The notes under the pieces: generated by a model | Told to the model about the DNA's origin: nothing | Seen by the model: only the letters and a program-made list of their open reading frames with translations | The model's database searches: none | Program-made: the position numbers and the translations under genes | Part shown: piece by piece, positions 16,924-25,765 of the stretch | Position numbering within the stretch: the first letter of the stretch is position 1 | Layout of the letters: each line of letters begins with the position of its first letter | DNA from: Nitrospirota bacterium | Lineage (GTDB): Bacteria; Nitrospirota; Leptospirillia; Leptospirillales; Leptospirillaceae | Direction of reading: 5' to 3' | Length of the DNA: 53,553 bases | Assembly: GCA_027314645.1 (NCBI GenBank) | Contig: DAHVAL010000012.1 | Coordinates: forward strand, 1-53,553

Positions 16924-17864
16924 CTGACGATCTCCTGGCAGATGCCGAATCGCCGGAGGAATCCGGAGAGGAGTCATCTTCAAGCGGAACTCCCCAAGAA
17001 GAGGGGAGCACTTCGGTTGAGGCGGGTTCCTTGGGGCTCTATCTCAAGAATCTCCGCGACTACTCCTTGCTGACCGCCAAGGAAGAGGTGACCCTCGCCC
17101 GGGAAATCGGCCGCGGCAATCAGGCGGCCCGTGAGAGAATGATTCTTTCCAATCTGCGCCTGGTGGTATTGATCGCCAAGCGGTACATCGGCCGGGGCCT
17201 CGCTTTTTCGGACCTGATCGAAGAAGGCAATATCGGACTCATGAAGGCAGTGGACCGTTTTGATCCCGAAAAGGGATTCCGGTTCAGCACCTATGCGTCC
17301 TGGTGGATCCGGCAAGCCATTGAACGGGCTGCGATCAACCAGGGGCATCTCATCCGGCTCCCCGTCCACATGATGGAGAAGGTGAATCAATACCTCTCCC
17401 AGATCGAGCAGATGGTGGCGGACGGAAAAGATCCGGACTCCGAAGAAGCGGCGCGAAAGGCCCGCCTCTCCGTCTCCGAATTTGAATCCTTGCATCAGGT
17501 GCTCCGCACCGCTGTCTCCCTTGATGCCCCCATCGGGGAACGGGATGAAAATAGCCTGAAGGATATCCTGGAGGACAGGAGTGCGGATTCTCCCTTGGAT
17601 ATGGTCGAGCGCAAAGAGGATTTTCAGGGTGTATCGGCAGCCTTCGAGGTTCTGAAACCGAAAGAGCGACAAGTGATCACTTTTCGGTTTGGACTGGAAG
17701 GGAGGGATTCGTTGACTCTTGAGGAAATCGGGAAAATCCTCGGAGTGACTCGGGAAAGAGTCCGCCAGATCGAGGCGGTGGCACTTTCGAAAATGCGTGC
17801 CTATCTCGACGATGCCCGGCCCTTTGCCGCTCACCCGTCCTCAGGGTTGCCCGGAGGAAAGTGA
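16920..17864 (+). CDS. RpoS-like group 2 sigma-70 factor
   Basis: Alternative primary-like sigma factor of 314 aa. Region 1.1 is replaced by an acidic Ser/Glu-rich tail of about 35 residues. Region 1.2 begins at about residue 38 (LGLYLKNLRDYSLLTAKEE). Region 2 holds NLRLVVLIAKRY, DLIEEGNIGLMKAVDRFDP and FRFSTYASWWIRQAIERA. Region 4 holds the HTH LTLEEIGKILGVTRERVRQIE. Length and region order resemble E. coli RpoS more than RpoD. ATG at 16920 overlaps the acyP stop. Expected to direct a stationary-phase or stress regulon; that is inference. Confidence 0.9.
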   Translation: MTDDLLADAESPEESGEESSSSGTPQEEGSTSVEAGSLGLYLKNLRDYSLLTAKEEVTLAREIGRGNQAARERMILSNLRLVVLIAKRYIGRGLAFSDLIEEGNIGLMKAVDRFDPEKGFRFSTYASWWIRQAIERAAINQGHLIRLPVHMMEKVNQYLSQIEQMVADGKDPDSEEAARKARLSVSEFESLHQVLRTAVSLDAPIGERDENSLKDILEDRSADSPLDMVERKEDFQGVSAAFEVLKPKERQVITFRFGLEGRDSLTLEEIGKILGVTRERVRQIEAVALSKMRAYLDDARPFAAHPSSGLPGGK

Positions 17865-17907
17865 GCGTGTCACCTTTATCAACCGTTTCTCTCTAAGGAG
17901 AAGGCCT

Positions 17908-18426
17908 ATGGATTTTGGGACTTATGTCCGTACGGTCCCTGATTTTCCGAAAAAGGGGATTTTGTTTTACGACCTCATGCCGTTGTTTGGATCGGCCGAG
18001 GCCTTTCCCAATCTTGTGGAATTTCTGGCAGCACCATACCGTGGAAGAGGAATCACCCGAGTCGTGGGAATCGAAGCCCGAGGGTTTATTCTCGCCGCCC
18101 CGGTCGCCAAGGTCCTGGGGGCGGGGTTCGTTCCCGTCCGGAAAAAAGGGAAGTTGCCTGGCGCCGTCCGGGAACTCTCCTATGACCTTGAATATGGGCA
18201 GGATACCATCGCCATTCAGGAAGGGGCCATTTCCAAAGGAGAACGCGTGCTGCTGGTGGACGATCTCCTGGCGACGGGCGGAACGGCGAAAGCGGCCCTG
18301 GGGCTGGTCCGGACCTTGGGCGGAGACGTTGCGGAAATTCTTTTCGTCGCCGAACTCCTCGGGCTCGGGGGGCGAGACAGGCTTTCCGGGGAAAAGGTTC
18401 GTTCGGTCCTTTCTTATAAGGTCTAG
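17908..18426 (+). CDS. apt: Adenine phosphoribosyltransferase
   Basis: Salvages adenine to AMP with PRPP. The 172-aa protein has the usual family length, begins with RTVPDFPKKGILFYDLMPL, and has the PRPP-binding motif LLVDDLLATGGT at about residues 113-124 and GIEARGFILAAP. ATG at 17908 has AAGGAGAAGG upstream. Follows the sigma factor gene by 43 bases, in the same direction. Confidence 0.95.
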   Translation: MDFGTYVRTVPDFPKKGILFYDLMPLFGSAEAFPNLVEFLAAPYRGRGITRVVGIEARGFILAAPVAKVLGAGFVPVRKKGKLPGAVRELSYDLEYGQDTIAIQEGAISKGERVLLVDDLLATGGTAKAALGLVRTLGGDVAEILFVAELLGLGGRDRLSGEKVRSVLSYKV

Positions 18427-18434
18427 GAGCGGGG

Positions 18435-18746
18435 ATGGGGAAAGGGTTCCGGTTTTTTTTCGTCCATGTCGTCTACTTGCGGCCTTTTTCGGAGGTGGAG
18501 CCATTTGTCGTGTCCCATCGGGAATTTCTCGATCAATGTCTCACACTGGGGACCCTCCTTCTCTCCGGCCCGCTCATTCCAAGGACCGGCGGACTCCTCC
18601 TCATCCGAGGAACGGACAAGGACGAGGTGGCATCCCTTCTTGCGAAAGACCCATACGCCAAAGAGGGCGTCGCCCGTCACGACATTTTTGAATTCCAGCC
18701 GATCAAAGCGTGCCCAGAATTATCCGGATTGCTGGGCGGGGACTGA
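18435..18746 (+). CDS. YciI-family protein
   Basis: A 103-aa ferredoxin-like-fold protein of the YciI/YCII family: conserved His in VSHREFLDQ, SGPL, and the C-terminal DPYAKEGVARHDIFEFQP pattern. Function of the family is largely unknown, with weak enzymatic precedents. AGGAG lies 5 bases before the ATG, 8 bases after apt. Confidence 0.78.
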   Translation: MGKGFRFFFVHVVYLRPFSEVEPFVVSHREFLDQCLTLGTLLLSGPLIPRTGGLLLIRGTDKDEVASLLAKDPYAKEGVARHDIFEFQPIKACPELSGLLGGD

Positions 18747-18778
18747 AGCATCGTTTCCGGTTGGAGGGAGTCTTCCTG

Positions 18779-20083
18779 ATGGCGTCGTCGGGACGCTTCT
18801 CTCCGAGAGGATTTGTCGAGGCTTTTCGAGGGGGGCTCCTGAGCCGGACCCTCGCGTCCGCGCCCTTTGTTGGCCTTTTGGTGGCCTATATGCTGACCCA
18901 GTTCAGCGAGGGAATGACCCAAACGGCCCTGACGTGGATCGCCTTCCGCATCCGGCACGACGATGTGACGCTCGTCGGAAGGATCGGAATGCTCCAGACC
19001 CTCATTCCCTTCCTGATTCTGATCCCTGTCGGCATCCTGATCGATCTTCTTCCCCGAGAAATATTCATTGCGGGAATCAACCTGTTCAAGGGGGCGACCT
19101 ATGCGATCATCCCCCTCCTGAGTCTCTTTGAACCGATCCGGACAAACTCCATCCTCGTTGTTGTGGTCGGCACGGCCCTGTTGTCCGCCGGATTTGCTCC
19201 GGCATTCAATGCCGCGATTCCCGGATTCGTTCCCGCCGATCGGTTAAAGCATGCCAACGGATGGATCCAGATTGCCGGTCAGGGAGGATATTTTCTCGGA
19301 CCCCTGATAACGGCCGGATTGCTTCTTTTTTTCCCCGCCCCATGGATCCTCTTTCTTTCTGGCGGAGGCTTTGTCCTTTCGGCCTTTCTTTTCGCCTTGA
19401 TTGTCCCCCCGTTGCGTCGAGAAGGGCCGAGGAAAAAAAAACCAGGCCCCCTGTCCAGAACGGACGGAGCAGGAGCCGATGGATTCCCCGGGGGGATCGT
19501 CCATTCCGCGGGACTGCTCCTCCGAAGCCCCGTCCTGCTGATGTGCGCCGTCCTCCTGATGTTATTCGCCTTGTTCAATGCTCCCATGACGATGGTTTTT
19601 CCCCTTTTATCCTCCGAAGTGTTCAAAACGCCCCCATCCTTTTACGCGCTGTTGTCCGGGGCCTATTTCCTTGGGTCCTTCCTTGGGGGAATCGTCCTCT
19701 TGGGGAAGCGTCTTCCGGGTCATTTTTCCATGATTATCGCGGGGATGCTGGTGGCGTCCGGGGCCGTTCTTCTGATTCCCCTTCTTCCCTGGCCCTGGTC
19801 GGGGGTCTTTCTCCTCATGGTGACGGGCATCGGCCTTTCTTGGGCGCAGCCTCTCGTCTTTTCACGCATCCAGCAGATTGTTCCCGGATATGCCCTTGGG
19901 AGGGTGCTGGCGGTAGTCATGACACTCTTTCTCTTTTCTGCCCTCATCGGGATCCAGGGAGGAACGAATTTCCTTCACACCCATCCGGTGGGAAACTTTT
20001 TGCATCTGGAAGGAACGGTCCTTTTGGGGATCTCCCTCGGGATGTTTCTTTTGGTAACGCTTTTCCGTGCCCGCCTGTCCTGA
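18779..20083 (+). CDS. Major facilitator superfamily transporter
   Basis: Inner-membrane carrier of 434 aa with about 12 hydrophobic helices in two halves separated by a basic loop (PPLRREGPRKKKPG, about residue 218). The pattern resembles the enterobactin-exporter/macrolide-efflux type of MFS proteins (GFAPAFNAAIPGFVP in helix 5 region). ATG at 18779 has GGAGGGAG 8 bases upstream. Substrate cannot be told. Follows yciI closely. Confidence 0.85.
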   Translation: MASSGRFSPRGFVEAFRGGLLSRTLASAPFVGLLVAYMLTQFSEGMTQTALTWIAFRIRHDDVTLVGRIGMLQTLIPFLILIPVGILIDLLPREIFIAGINLFKGATYAIIPLLSLFEPIRTNSILVVVVGTALLSAGFAPAFNAAIPGFVPADRLKHANGWIQIAGQGGYFLGPLITAGLLLFFPAPWILFLSGGGFVLSAFLFALIVPPLRREGPRKKKPGPLSRTDGAGADGFPGGIVHSAGLLLRSPVLLMCAVLLMLFALFNAPMTMVFPLLSSEVFKTPPSFYALLSGAYFLGSFLGGIVLLGKRLPGHFSMIIAGMLVASGAVLLIPLLPWPWSGVFLLMVTGIGLSWAQPLVFSRIQQIVPGYALGRVLAVVMTLFLFSALIGIQGGTNFLHTHPVGNFLHLEGTVLLGISLGMFLLVTLFRARLS

Positions 20084-20309
20084 CCGGGTACGTTTTTTGT
20101 GCCAAATCCCCTCCCGAATCGTTGTCTTCTCCATAACTCATGATGTCTTGTGTGTTTGGCTCGGATTTTGCAATTAGTCATCATGCCTGAGACGGGAGGA
20201 TCATAAAAAATGACCGGGCCTCCCTCGATGAAGGCTGCCAATGACGCCACGCCGGTGGCAGAATCCGACCTTCGGCTCGAGCCGGATGGGTCGCCCAAGG
20301 AGAGAGTCG

Positions 20310-21401
20310 GTGAGAATAGCCCTGGTTTCAACCCCTTATGTCAGTGTTCCCCCCAAAAAATATGGAGGAACGGAGCTTTTCCTGTACCATCTTTCCGAAA
20401 AACTGATCGATCGGGGACATGAGGTCGTTCTCTTTGCCACGGGGGATTCACGGACCCGCGCCTATGTGGAATGCGCGTTTCCATCGGCCCGCTGGCCGAT
20501 CGTTCCTCGGGACGAACAAATCCATCTGGCCTTTTCGGCCAATCGAATCATGGCAAGAGGGGATATAGACCTCGTCCATTGGCAATCTCCTGGGGCGGTC
20601 CCGTATGCATCCATTACCGGCCTTCCCTCCGTCGTGACGCTTCATCACGTGCATACCCCCGAGTTTTCGGAAATCTACCGCCACTACCCGGACAACCATT
20701 ATGTGGCCATCAGTCACTCCCAGAAAATGCAGGAAATCGGCCTTCCCCGATTTTCTGTGATCCACCATGGCTTGGATCCGGCGGCCTATCCCCCTTCCTT
20801 CGAGGCGGGCGCCTATGCGGCCTATCTTGGCAGGCTGGCACCGGAAAAAGGGCCGGACAGTGCGTGCAGGGTGGCGTTCAAGACGGGAATCCCTCTTCAT
20901 GTCGGTGGCGCAGTCCATAGCGATGATCTCACCTTCTTTCACGAGACGCTCCGGCGCACTCTTCAGAGCCCCCTTGTCAATTGGCTGGGTCAGGTGGATC
21001 ATCTCCAGAAGGTTGCCCTTCTCCAGGGGGCGAGAGCGCTTTTGGTGCCCCTTCGCTGGGAAGAGCCGTTCGGCCTTGTCATGATCGAAGCCATGCTCTG
21101 CGGGACGCCCGTCATTGCCTTCAAGCGCGGGGCCGCGACGGAGCTTGTGGAGGACGGCATCACGGGGTTCCTCGTAGACACCGAAGAGGAGATGGCCGAC
21201 GTTTTGGCCCACAAGGTCTCCTCGATCGACCGGCGGGCGTGCCGGGCCAGAGCCTCCGAACTGTATTCGACAGAGGTCATGGTCGGGGCGTACGAGGCGC
21301 TCTACCGCTCCATCCTGAGGGAGGCAAAGCCCCAGATCAGGCCCGAGATCAAGATTGAAACGCCGTCGGTCCTGAAGCGTCCTCTCACGGAGGTCAGGTG
21401 A
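20310..21401 (+). CDS. GT4-family glycosyltransferase
   Basis: Retaining glycosyltransferase with GT-B fold, 363 aa. N-terminal VRIALVSTPYVSVPPKKYGGTE is the acceptor-side loop of GT4; the donor-binding end shows YLGRLAPEKG and E-x7-E in EEPFGLVMIEAM plus ATELVEDGITGFLV. GTG at 20310 is preferred since AAGGAG lies 7 bases upstream; open frame extends 23 codons further. The stop overlaps the OtsA start, so it is coupled to trehalose synthesis, but donor and acceptor are unknown. Confidence 0.88.
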   Translation: MRIALVSTPYVSVPPKKYGGTELFLYHLSEKLIDRGHEVVLFATGDSRTRAYVECAFPSARWPIVPRDEQIHLAFSANRIMARGDIDLVHWQSPGAVPYASITGLPSVVTLHHVHTPEFSEIYRHYPDNHYVAISHSQKMQEIGLPRFSVIHHGLDPAAYPPSFEAGAYAAYLGRLAPEKGPDSACRVAFKTGIPLHVGGAVHSDDLTFFHETLRRTLQSPLVNWLGQVDHLQKVALLQGARALLVPLRWEEPFGLVMIEAMLCGTPVIAFKRGAATELVEDGITGFLVDTEEEMADVLAHKVSSIDRRACRARASELYSTEVMVGAYEALYRSILREAKPQIRPEIKIETPSVLKRPLTEVR

Positions 21402-22981
21402 TGGGCGCTGTCCTGTCCCTGTCACACATTTCCTCCGTCACGAAAGAACGTGGGCCGGAGGCGTGCCAGAGCCCGGAGGAGATGGTCGCAACCTATCACA
21501 ACGCGTTTGGGCAGGCCCCAATGCTTGTGGTGACGAATCGGGAACCGATCATCTGGGAGGGGGGCGGGTCTTTTTCCTTTCCCCCCGGCGGGGTGAGCCA
21601 GACCATCCATCGGTTGATGGGACAGGTCGGCGGGGAATGGATCGCCTTTCGGGACTCTTCCGGGCCCGACCTTGTCAGGGTTCCGGCGGAGATTCGAAGG
21701 GGGACTCCTCCGGGGTATCTTCTGCGCCGGGTGTCTCTTCCCGGCCAATTGCGGGATGCGCATTATGCCGGTTTTTCAAACGGCGTCCTCTGGCCCTTTT
21801 TTCACGACGATCCTTCCCGGATCGATCGGACCGGGGACTTCTTCGAGCCCTATCTTCAGGTGAATCGGCGTATGGCAGGGAGGATTCTGGAGTCCTTGAC
21901 CGCATGCCCGGCAGGAGCCATCTGGATTCATGACTATCAAGTCGCTCTCGTGGGCCGGGAAATCCGCAGAATGGCGGGGCATGCGCTCCCTCCGCTGGCG
22001 TTTTTCTGGCATATTCCCTGGTGCGAGGGGGTCAGTGAAAAATCGTTTGACGAATTTCCTTGGCTTTCCGAGCTTGTGGACGGTCTTCTCAGCCATGATC
22101 ACGTCGGCTTTCAGACCACGCTTTACCGTGAACGTTTTCTGGAGTCTGTGAAGGTCCTGTACGGAGAGAGCCGGGTCACCTGGGACGGTGCGATTCTTTC
22201 AGTGATCACCTCATGGGGGACCCGGACGCTCTCCCTGGGGGTCCATCCCGTCTCCATCGATCCCGGCCATTTTGATCGCCTGGCCGGGGCCGAGGAAGGG
22301 GTGTCCGAAGCTCGGAAGGTGCTAAGGGAGACGGGATTGCTCGATATGGACGGCAGGGCGGTCCCATTTTTGATTTCTGCCGAGCGAATGGACTATTCGA
22401 AGGGATTTTTGGAACGGCTCGAGATCCTGGAGTCCCTTTTCACCCACTATCCTTGCCGGATCGGCCGGCTTTCCTTATTGCAGATCGCCCCTCCGACCCG
22501 ACAGAACGTGGACTCCTACCGAACCTACAGGAAAAAGGTTCAAGAAGCCGAAAATCGCTTGAATGCCCGGTTCAGACAGGAAGACGGATGGGTGCCGGTC
22601 AGGACGGTCCCCCGCGCGTTGGATCAATCCATCCTTGCTCCCCTTTACAGGATGGCCGCCGGAGCGCTCATCACGTCGACGAGGGACGGGATGAACCTTG
22701 TGGCAAAGGAATTTTTGGCCTCCCAGCGCGGGAAGGGTGGCATTCTCTTCTTAAGCCGGTACACGGGAGCCGCCCAAACCATGGAAGGCCCCGTTCAGAT
22801 CGACCCATTCGCCCCGGCTCATTCGGCCCGTCTCATCCATGAGGAGCTTTTGCGCGACCCCTCGATTCGAAGACGCCGGAACCTCCTCGCTTTGGCAGAC
22901 CTTTCGAAGCACAACGTCTATCAATGGATGCTGGAAAACCTCTCATCGCTCCGGGAGGCCTCCGTCCCCGCGGAAGGATAA
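21401..22981 (+). CDS. otsA: Trehalose-6-phosphate synthase (GT20)
   Basis: Transfers glucose from UDP-glucose to glucose-6-phosphate. The 526-aa protein has the GT20 landmarks IWIHDYQVALV, FFWHIPW, DHVGFQT, SAERMDYSKGF (UDP/phosphate-binding Arg and Lys region), LQIAPPTRQNVDSY and TSTRDGMNLVAKEF. The first 40 residues form an extension compared with E. coli OtsA. HIPW replaces the common HIPF. A preceding in-frame GTG at 21398 is possible. The stop overlaps otsB by one base. Confidence 0.9.
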   Translation: MGAVLSLSHISSVTKERGPEACQSPEEMVATYHNAFGQAPMLVVTNREPIIWEGGGSFSFPPGGVSQTIHRLMGQVGGEWIAFRDSSGPDLVRVPAEIRRGTPPGYLLRRVSLPGQLRDAHYAGFSNGVLWPFFHDDPSRIDRTGDFFEPYLQVNRRMAGRILESLTACPAGAIWIHDYQVALVGREIRRMAGHALPPLAFFWHIPWCEGVSEKSFDEFPWLSELVDGLLSHDHVGFQTTLYRERFLESVKVLYGESRVTWDGAILSVITSWGTRTLSLGVHPVSIDPGHFDRLAGAEEGVSEARKVLRETGLLDMDGRAVPFLISAERMDYSKGFLERLEILESLFTHYPCRIGRLSLLQIAPPTRQNVDSYRTYRKKVQEAENRLNARFRQEDGWVPVRTVPRALDQSILAPLYRMAAGALITSTRDGMNLVAKEFLASQRGKGGILFLSRYTGAAQTMEGPVQIDPFAPAHSARLIHEELLRDPSIRRRRNLLALADLSKHNVYQWMLENLSSLREASVPAEG

Positions 22982-23805
22982 TGGCGCTGCCCTCTTCCCC
23001 ACGTGATCAAATCCCCGTCCTGTTCCTGGATTTCGACGGAACCCTGGCCCCGATTTCGCTGCATCCGGATCGCGTCCGTCTAAAAACCGATCAAATCGCT
23101 CTCCTGGAGTCCCTTTCCCGGTCGATGCCTGTATTTGTGATCTCTGGCCGGGCCTTCCCCGATATCGAACAAAGAATTCCGGTCATCTCCCTCTCCGGCC
23201 TCTCAGGGGATCACGGGGCGGTGAGAAAGTTCAAGAACCGGTTGCACATTCACCCCGAGGCGGCGCGCTCAAAGGAGGCCTTGAAAGACTTCGGGGCCCA
23301 TCTGGTCAATGTCACCAACACCGTTCCGGGAGCCCTCACGGAGGTGAAGGATTTCAGTCTTTCCGTCCATTACCGGGGCGTGGACGCGGACCACCTTCCG
23401 CTCTTGACCCGGGAAGTTGAGCGATTGTTCAACGCCTGGAGCGAGCGGAGGAGGTTTCGGATTTCCCCGGGGAAGATGGTGTGGGAAATTCGCCCGTCCC
23501 AAGGAGTGACGAAAGAGGAAACGGTGGATTTTTTCCTGAATCTTCTGCGGGAGGAATCGGCCCAGCCGGCGGGAACCCTCACCCCGATCATGGTCGGAGA
23601 CGATACCACGGATCTTGGCGCGGTCAATCATGCGGCCACACTTGGAGGCCGGGGACTTTGGGTCGGACCTCCCCCTCAGGGCCTTGACCCCCGAGTGAAA
23701 ATACTCGCCAGCCCGGAGGAGGTGTGGGATCTCCTCGCACGGTTTATAAAGGTGCTGGAGAGTGGCGGGGATCTCTTGGAAGAAGAATTCCTCAGCTCCG
23801 AATGA
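22981..23805 (+). CDS. otsB: Trehalose-6-phosphate phosphatase
   Basis: HAD-type phosphatase converting trehalose-6-phosphate to trehalose, 274 aa. Motif I is FLDFDGTLAPI near residue 16, motif II VISGR near residue 53, followed by GDHGAVR, and motif IV MVGDDTTD near residue 206. Start and stop of otsA share one base with this start (TAATG). Trehalose is a general stress and osmotic protectant. The 3' end overlaps the convergent rmlD-like gene by 14 bases. Confidence 0.92.
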   Translation: MALPSSPRDQIPVLFLDFDGTLAPISLHPDRVRLKTDQIALLESLSRSMPVFVISGRAFPDIEQRIPVISLSGLSGDHGAVRKFKNRLHIHPEAARSKEALKDFGAHLVNVTNTVPGALTEVKDFSLSVHYRGVDADHLPLLTREVERLFNAWSERRRFRISPGKMVWEIRPSQGVTKEETVDFFLNLLREESAQPAGTLTPIMVGDDTTDLGAVNHAATLGGRGLWVGPPPQGLDPRVKILASPEEVWDLLARFIKVLESGGDLLEEEFLSSE

Positions 23806-24697
23806 CGCCAAGAGTCCCAAGATAGGATTCTAGCGCCTCATTCCACCCGGGAAGGACAATGCCGGCCCGGTGCGCCCTCCCGTTCGAAAGGACGGAAAAT
23901 GGAGACCTCGGGGCGGCCGGGCGATATTCGGAAAGAGGCACGGGGGTGAGATCGGGCGATTGGCCAGAAAGCGCGAATATTTCCCGGGCGAACTCGAACC
24001 AGCTCACATTTCCGTCGTTTGTCAGATGCCAGATGCCGAATGGATGGGCTGCGGTCACCAGGGTCGCGATTCCATGGGCGAGATCTCTGGCCGATGTCGG
24101 CCCCACCCGCTGGTCCGAGACGACGCGGATCGGACGGCCTTCCCGGGCAAGGCGGAGCATCGTGGTGACAAAGTTTCCCCCTTTCTGCCCCGACCCTCCC
24201 GCGCCATAAAGGCCGCACGTCCGAACGATCCAGGTTCTTTCCCAAGCGGAGGCTGCAAGCCGTTCCCCGGCGGCCTTTGAAATCCCGTAGACTGAGAGGG
24301 GACGGACGGGAGAGTCTTCCGAATAGGGGATTTGCTCTTCTTCGTTGATCCCCCCGCTCATGACGTAATCGGTCGACACATGGAGGAGGGCGGTTCCCGA
24401 GTCGCGGCAGGCCTTGGCCAGAGCATGCGGGGCAAAGGCATTCAGCCTGAAACAGGCTTCGATCTCGGTTTCGGCTTTGTCAACGGCGTTGTAGGCGCTG
24501 GCGTTGATGATGGTGTCGAATCCGGCTCCGATGAGGGACCCAAGGGAGGCCTCAGAGGTGATGTCGAACCCGGGACGATCGAGGGAGCAAAGGGCGATGC
24601 TCCTTGCAAAATCGGGTGCGGAAAAACGTCGAAGGAGTTCCGAGCCCAACTGCCCGCGCGATCCGATCAGACCGATTTTGAGGGATTTCCCCACGGG
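23792..24697 (-). CDS. rfbD: dTDP-4-dehydrorhamnose reductase-like protein (RmlD family)
   Basis: NAD(P)H-dependent SDR reductase making dTDP-L-rhamnose for surface polysaccharide. About 301 aa: Rossmann motif GLIGSRGQLGSELL at the N-terminus, DITSEASL, NASAYNAVDKAE, STDYVMSGG, and the catalytic Tyr-Lys in VYGISKAAGE. The GTG at 24697 has AAAGGA 9 bases upstream; in-frame ATGs at 24712, 24724 and 24736 are alternatives. No rfbA, rfbB or rfbC is nearby, so the exact substrate is less certain. Confidence 0.83.
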   Translation of the reverse strand, partial: PVGKSLKIGLIGSRGQLGSELLRRFSAPDFARSIALCSLDRPGFDITSEASLGSLIGAGFDTIINASAYNAVDKAETEIEACFRLNAFAPHALAKACRDSGTALLHVSTDYVMSGGINEEEQIPYSEDSPVRPLSVYGISKAAGERLAASAWERTWIVRTCGLYGAGGSGQKGGNFVTTMLRLAREGRPIRVVSDQRVGPTSARDLAHGIATLVTAAHPFGIWHLTNDGNVSWFEFAREIFALSGQSPDLTPVPLSEYRPAAPRSPFSVLSNGRAHRAGIVLPGWNEALESYLGTLGVIRS

Positions 24698-24767
24698 CTT
24701 GGGTCCTTTCATGAGTTCTGACATAATGTTGGGCATGGGGGTCGTGTTACGCAAAGAAACCTTGGGA

Positions 24768-24776
24768 ATCATAGCA
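24768..24776 (-). promoter_or_regulatory. Candidate extended -10 promoter for rfbD-like gene
   Basis: TGCTATGAT on the - strand fits an extended -10 element (TGnTATGAT). No good -35 is seen. Confidence 0.35.
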
Positions 24777-24835
24777 TAGCCGATTGAGAGACGACAGAGG
24801 CGGGCTGCGGGTGCCGCGGAAACAAGGAGACAATC

Positions 24836-25759
24836 ATGCGATATCTGGTAACGGGAGGAGCAGGCTTCATCGGATCGAACCTTGTCCTGCGTTTGGAAAA
24901 GGACCGGCACGATGTCACGGTGATCGATGATCTCTCATCAGGACATTTCAAGAACCTGATCGGGTTTCGAGGGGATTTTTTTGCAGAAGATCTCTCCGAG
25001 ATGGACCTCATTGCCCGTTTTGACAGGAAACCCCCGTTTGATGCCCTCTTTCACCAAGCGTCCATCACCGATACCACGGTCATGGACCAGAAATTGATGA
25101 TGAAGCGAAATGTCGAAGGCTTTCATCGTATCATCGAGTATGCCCTCCGTTTCCAGATTCCGGTCGTGTATGCCTCCTCCGCCGGCGTCTATGGAGCCAA
25201 TCCAAGCCCCCAGGACGAGGATCAGGGTCCCGCCCCCCTGAATGTGTACGGATTTTCGAAGGCCGTCCTCGACAATGTGGCCCGGAGGGCCGCGGCCGGA
25301 TTTTCCCGGACAATCGTAGGGCTTCGCTACTTCAATGTGTTCGGACCGGGAGAACAGCACAAGGGGTCCGCCGCCTCCATGATCTATCAGCTCTACTGCC
25401 AGATGAAATCGGGAAAGGCTCCCCGGGTCTTTAAGTGGGGGGAGCAAGGACGCGACTTCGTCTATGTCAAGGATGTCGTGGAAGCCAACATCCTTGCCCT
25501 CACCGCCCGCTCCTCGGGAAGCTTTAACGTGGGCTCGGGGTCGGAAACCTCGTTCAACACGCTGATCGACACGGTCCGGACCGCTCTGGGTCTTGATCTG
25601 AAAACGGAATATTTTGACAATCCCTACGACTTTTACCAGGAGCACACCTGTGCGTCGATCGAGCAGGCGGGGGCCGTCATGGGATATTCTCCCCGATTTT
25701 CCGTCGTGGAAGGCATCCGAGATTACCTCGACTATCTTGAGCACAAAAAAAGTTCGTAA
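24836..25759 (+). CDS. hldD: ADP-L-glycero-D-manno-heptose 6-epimerase
   Basis: Epimerises ADP-heptose for LPS inner core. The 307-aa SDR begins [13 protein letters not shown], then has HQASITDTTVMD (replacing the usual HEGA.SST), YASSAGVYG, catalytic Tyr-Lys in NVYGFSKAVLDN, GLRYFNVFGPGEQHKGSAAS and DFVYVKDVVEAN, all typical of HldD rather than GalE. AAGGAGA lies 8 bases before the ATG. Together with LpxA it indicates a full LPS. Confidence 0.9.
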   Translation: MRYLVTGGAGFIGSNLVLRLEKDRHDVTVIDDLSSGHFKNLIGFRGDFFAEDLSEMDLIARFDRKPPFDALFHQASITDTTVMDQKLMMKRNVEGFHRIIEYALRFQIPVVYASSAGVYGANPSPQDEDQGPAPLNVYGFSKAVLDNVARRAAAGFSRTIVGLRYFNVFGPGEQHKGSAASMIYQLYCQMKSGKAPRVFKWGEQGRDFVYVKDVVEANILALTARSSGSFNVGSGSETSFNTLIDTVRTALGLDLKTEYFDNPYDFYQEHTCASIEQAGAVMGYSPRFSVVEGIRDYLDYLEHKKSS

Positions 25760-25765
25760 AAGGGA

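Noticed and set aside
20210-20422. 70-codon + frame starting ATG 20210 with GGGAGGA upstream.
   Set aside because: It overlaps the real glycosyltransferase start in another frame and shows no domain; spacing of the Shine-Dalgarno is about 10 bases. Leader peptide possible but unsupported.
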